Source: Candidatus Methanoperedens nitratireducens
GTDB lineage: Archaea > Halobacteriota > Methanosarcinia > Methanosarcinales > Methanoperedenaceae
DNA: 53,077 nucleotides
Assembly (NCBI RefSeq): GCF_900196725.1
Contig: NZ_FZMP01000249.1
Coordinates: 1 to 53,077, forward strand
Direction: 5' to 3'
How positions within the stretch are numbered: the stretch's first letter is position 1; the number at the start of each line of letters is the position of its first letter. Shown here piece by piece: positions 52,217-53,077 of this stretch. Below the pieces are notes generated by a model. The model saw nothing but the letters and a program-made list of their open reading frames with translations, was not told the DNA's origin and did not search any database. The translations under genes and the position numbers were made by a program.

Positions 52217-53077
52217 ATGATGCGAAGTGAAGACATTCGGAACAGACTAAAAGATATAGATGAATTTCTCCTCAACCAGTACAAAGAGAACAAGAAAATA
52301 GAGAAACGTGATTTGCGAACATATGAACAGCAATTAATGAATCGGATCAAAGGAGCAATCCGTAATCTTGAACCTCTGATAAATGAAGCAACAAATATTA
52401 AAATTCATAGAGGCAGCGGAAGACCGCCCAGTCTTGATTTAAAGCAGAGTGTCATTATTCTCTTATTGAAAGAACTAATCGGTGAAACAAACAGAAAAAT
52501 GGCTTCGATGCTTACTTTATTTTCACTTCTTTCAGGAATTGATGTTGGCTATAAAACAGTAGAACGATTATACTCAAATTATGATATCAAAATGGTGATT
52601 TATAACCTACACATGCTGATTTTAAAAGCAAAGGGAGTTAAGAATGTAGATGCATGCGGAGATGGGACAGGCTATTCATTAACGATAAAAAAGCATTATG
52701 CCTCTGAAACGCAGAAACGAAAGGATAAAGCAAAAGAGTATTCTGGAACCAGGGCTTTCGTATATTCCTTTAAGTTGCTTGATCTTGAATCAAAGATGTA
52801 TGTAGCATTTGGAATGAGTTTAAAAAGTGAAAAGGAAGCTTTTGATAGAGCAATGGATATGCTAAAACATATTGATGTAGAAATCGATAGTATAAGGCTT
52901 GATAAATACTACAGCTTTCCTTCTTATGTGGATAGATTCGGGAAAGCAAAGGTCTATGTCATTCCGAGAAAAAATGCAACATTGAGAGGTTCCTGGAAAT
53001 GGAAGGATACAATGAAAGAGTTTGTGGATAATACCATTCCGTACCTTGAGCAATATTATCTTAGAAATAACTCTGAA
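52217..53077 (+). CDS. ISNCY-type transposase, cut by the window end
   Basis: At least 287 residues, open to the last base. The N-terminal part is helical (SEDIRNRLKDIDEFLLNQYKENKKIEKRDLRTYEQQLMNRIKGAI). Then comes GRPPSLDLKQSVIILLLKELIGETNRKMASMLTLFS. The acidic residues VDACGDGTGYS and SIRLDKYYSFP fit the first two positions of a DDE site; the third would be beyond the window. Not listed among complete ORFs because no stop is reached. The DUF2080 gene beside it supports assignment to ISNCY. Confidence 0.75.
   Translation, partial: MMRSEDIRNRLKDIDEFLLNQYKENKKIEKRDLRTYEQQLMNRIKGAIRNLEPLINEATNIKIHRGSGRPPSLDLKQSVIILLLKELIGETNRKMASMLTLFSLLSGIDVGYKTVERLYSNYDIKMVIYNLHMLILKAKGVKNVDACGDGTGYSLTIKKHYASETQKRKDKAKEYSGTRAFVYSFKLLDLESKMYVAFGMSLKSEKEAFDRAMDMLKHIDVEIDSIRLDKYYSFPSYVDRFGKAKVYVIPRKNATLRGSWKWKDTMKEFVDNTIPYLEQYYLRNNSE

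Larger units (their letters stand above)
51990..53077. mobile_element. Partial insertion sequence, ISNCY/DUF2080 type
   Basis: It consists of the DUF2080-like gene, the divergent promoter and the transposase. The right end is beyond the window. The left end must lie at or left of the DUF2080 stop; I could not identify a terminal inverted repeat or target duplication because the partner end is missing. Confidence 0.6.

Overview
This window is archaeal and most likely comes from a methanogen-related member of the Methanosarcinales. The evidence is archaeal-type ribosomal proteins (L18e, a P1-like L12, L10/P0), RNA polymerase subunits N and K, a Memo protein, archaeal alanyl-tRNA synthetase, TATA-box promoters, large surface proteins with PGF-pre-PGF-type modules, and a DUF2080/ISNCY-type insertion sequence. 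The Gly-Tyr-rich surface proteins and the exopolysaccharide genes would fit a Candidatus Methanoperedens-like (ANME-2d) genome, but no methanogenesis gene is present, so that is inference.

Layout. 0-4 kb: an amidohydrolase, an unknown gene behind a palindromic promoter, and a radical SAM / M23-like pair. 4-8.8 kb: a ribosomal and RNA polymerase operon (L18e, L13, S9, RpoN, tRNA-Pro, RpoK, S2, Memo) behind a long leader that can fold into several hairpins, then a cysteine desulfurase. 9-11 kb: the L1-L10-L12 operon. 11-19 kb: a small winged-helix regulator, RtcA, a coiled-coil protein, a TrkA-N/DHH protein and AlaS. 18.8-24.5 kb: three tandem Gly-Tyr-rich surface proteins, the middle one truncated. 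24.7-39.1 kb: a surface glycan region with glycosyltransferases, GT-C-like membrane enzymes, a methyltransferase, a flippase and large surface proteins. An AT-rich cassette (about 25.97-30.47 kb) interrupts it. 39-51.3 kb: a GH75-type chitosanase, a deaminase, an SDH-type membrane protease, an MgtC/DUF4010 protein, a KaiC-like protein with a degenerate P-loop, phosphoglycerate mutase, FKBP and a phosphodiesterase. 51.3-53.1 kb: small ORFs and an insertion sequence cut by the window end.

Two signals stand out. First, four promoters (two Gly-Tyr surface proteins, a surface-protein operon, the KaiC-like gene) carry arrays of AAAC-type motifs spaced 9-10 bp apart, just upstream of the TATA box and on one face of the helix. 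This looks like a shared, apparently undescribed regulatory element. Second, six genes are broken by what looks like exactly one missing base each, mostly in homopolymers. Adding one base restores a full-length family member in every case, so these are more likely sequence errors than true pseudogenes, and the product list should be read with that in mind.
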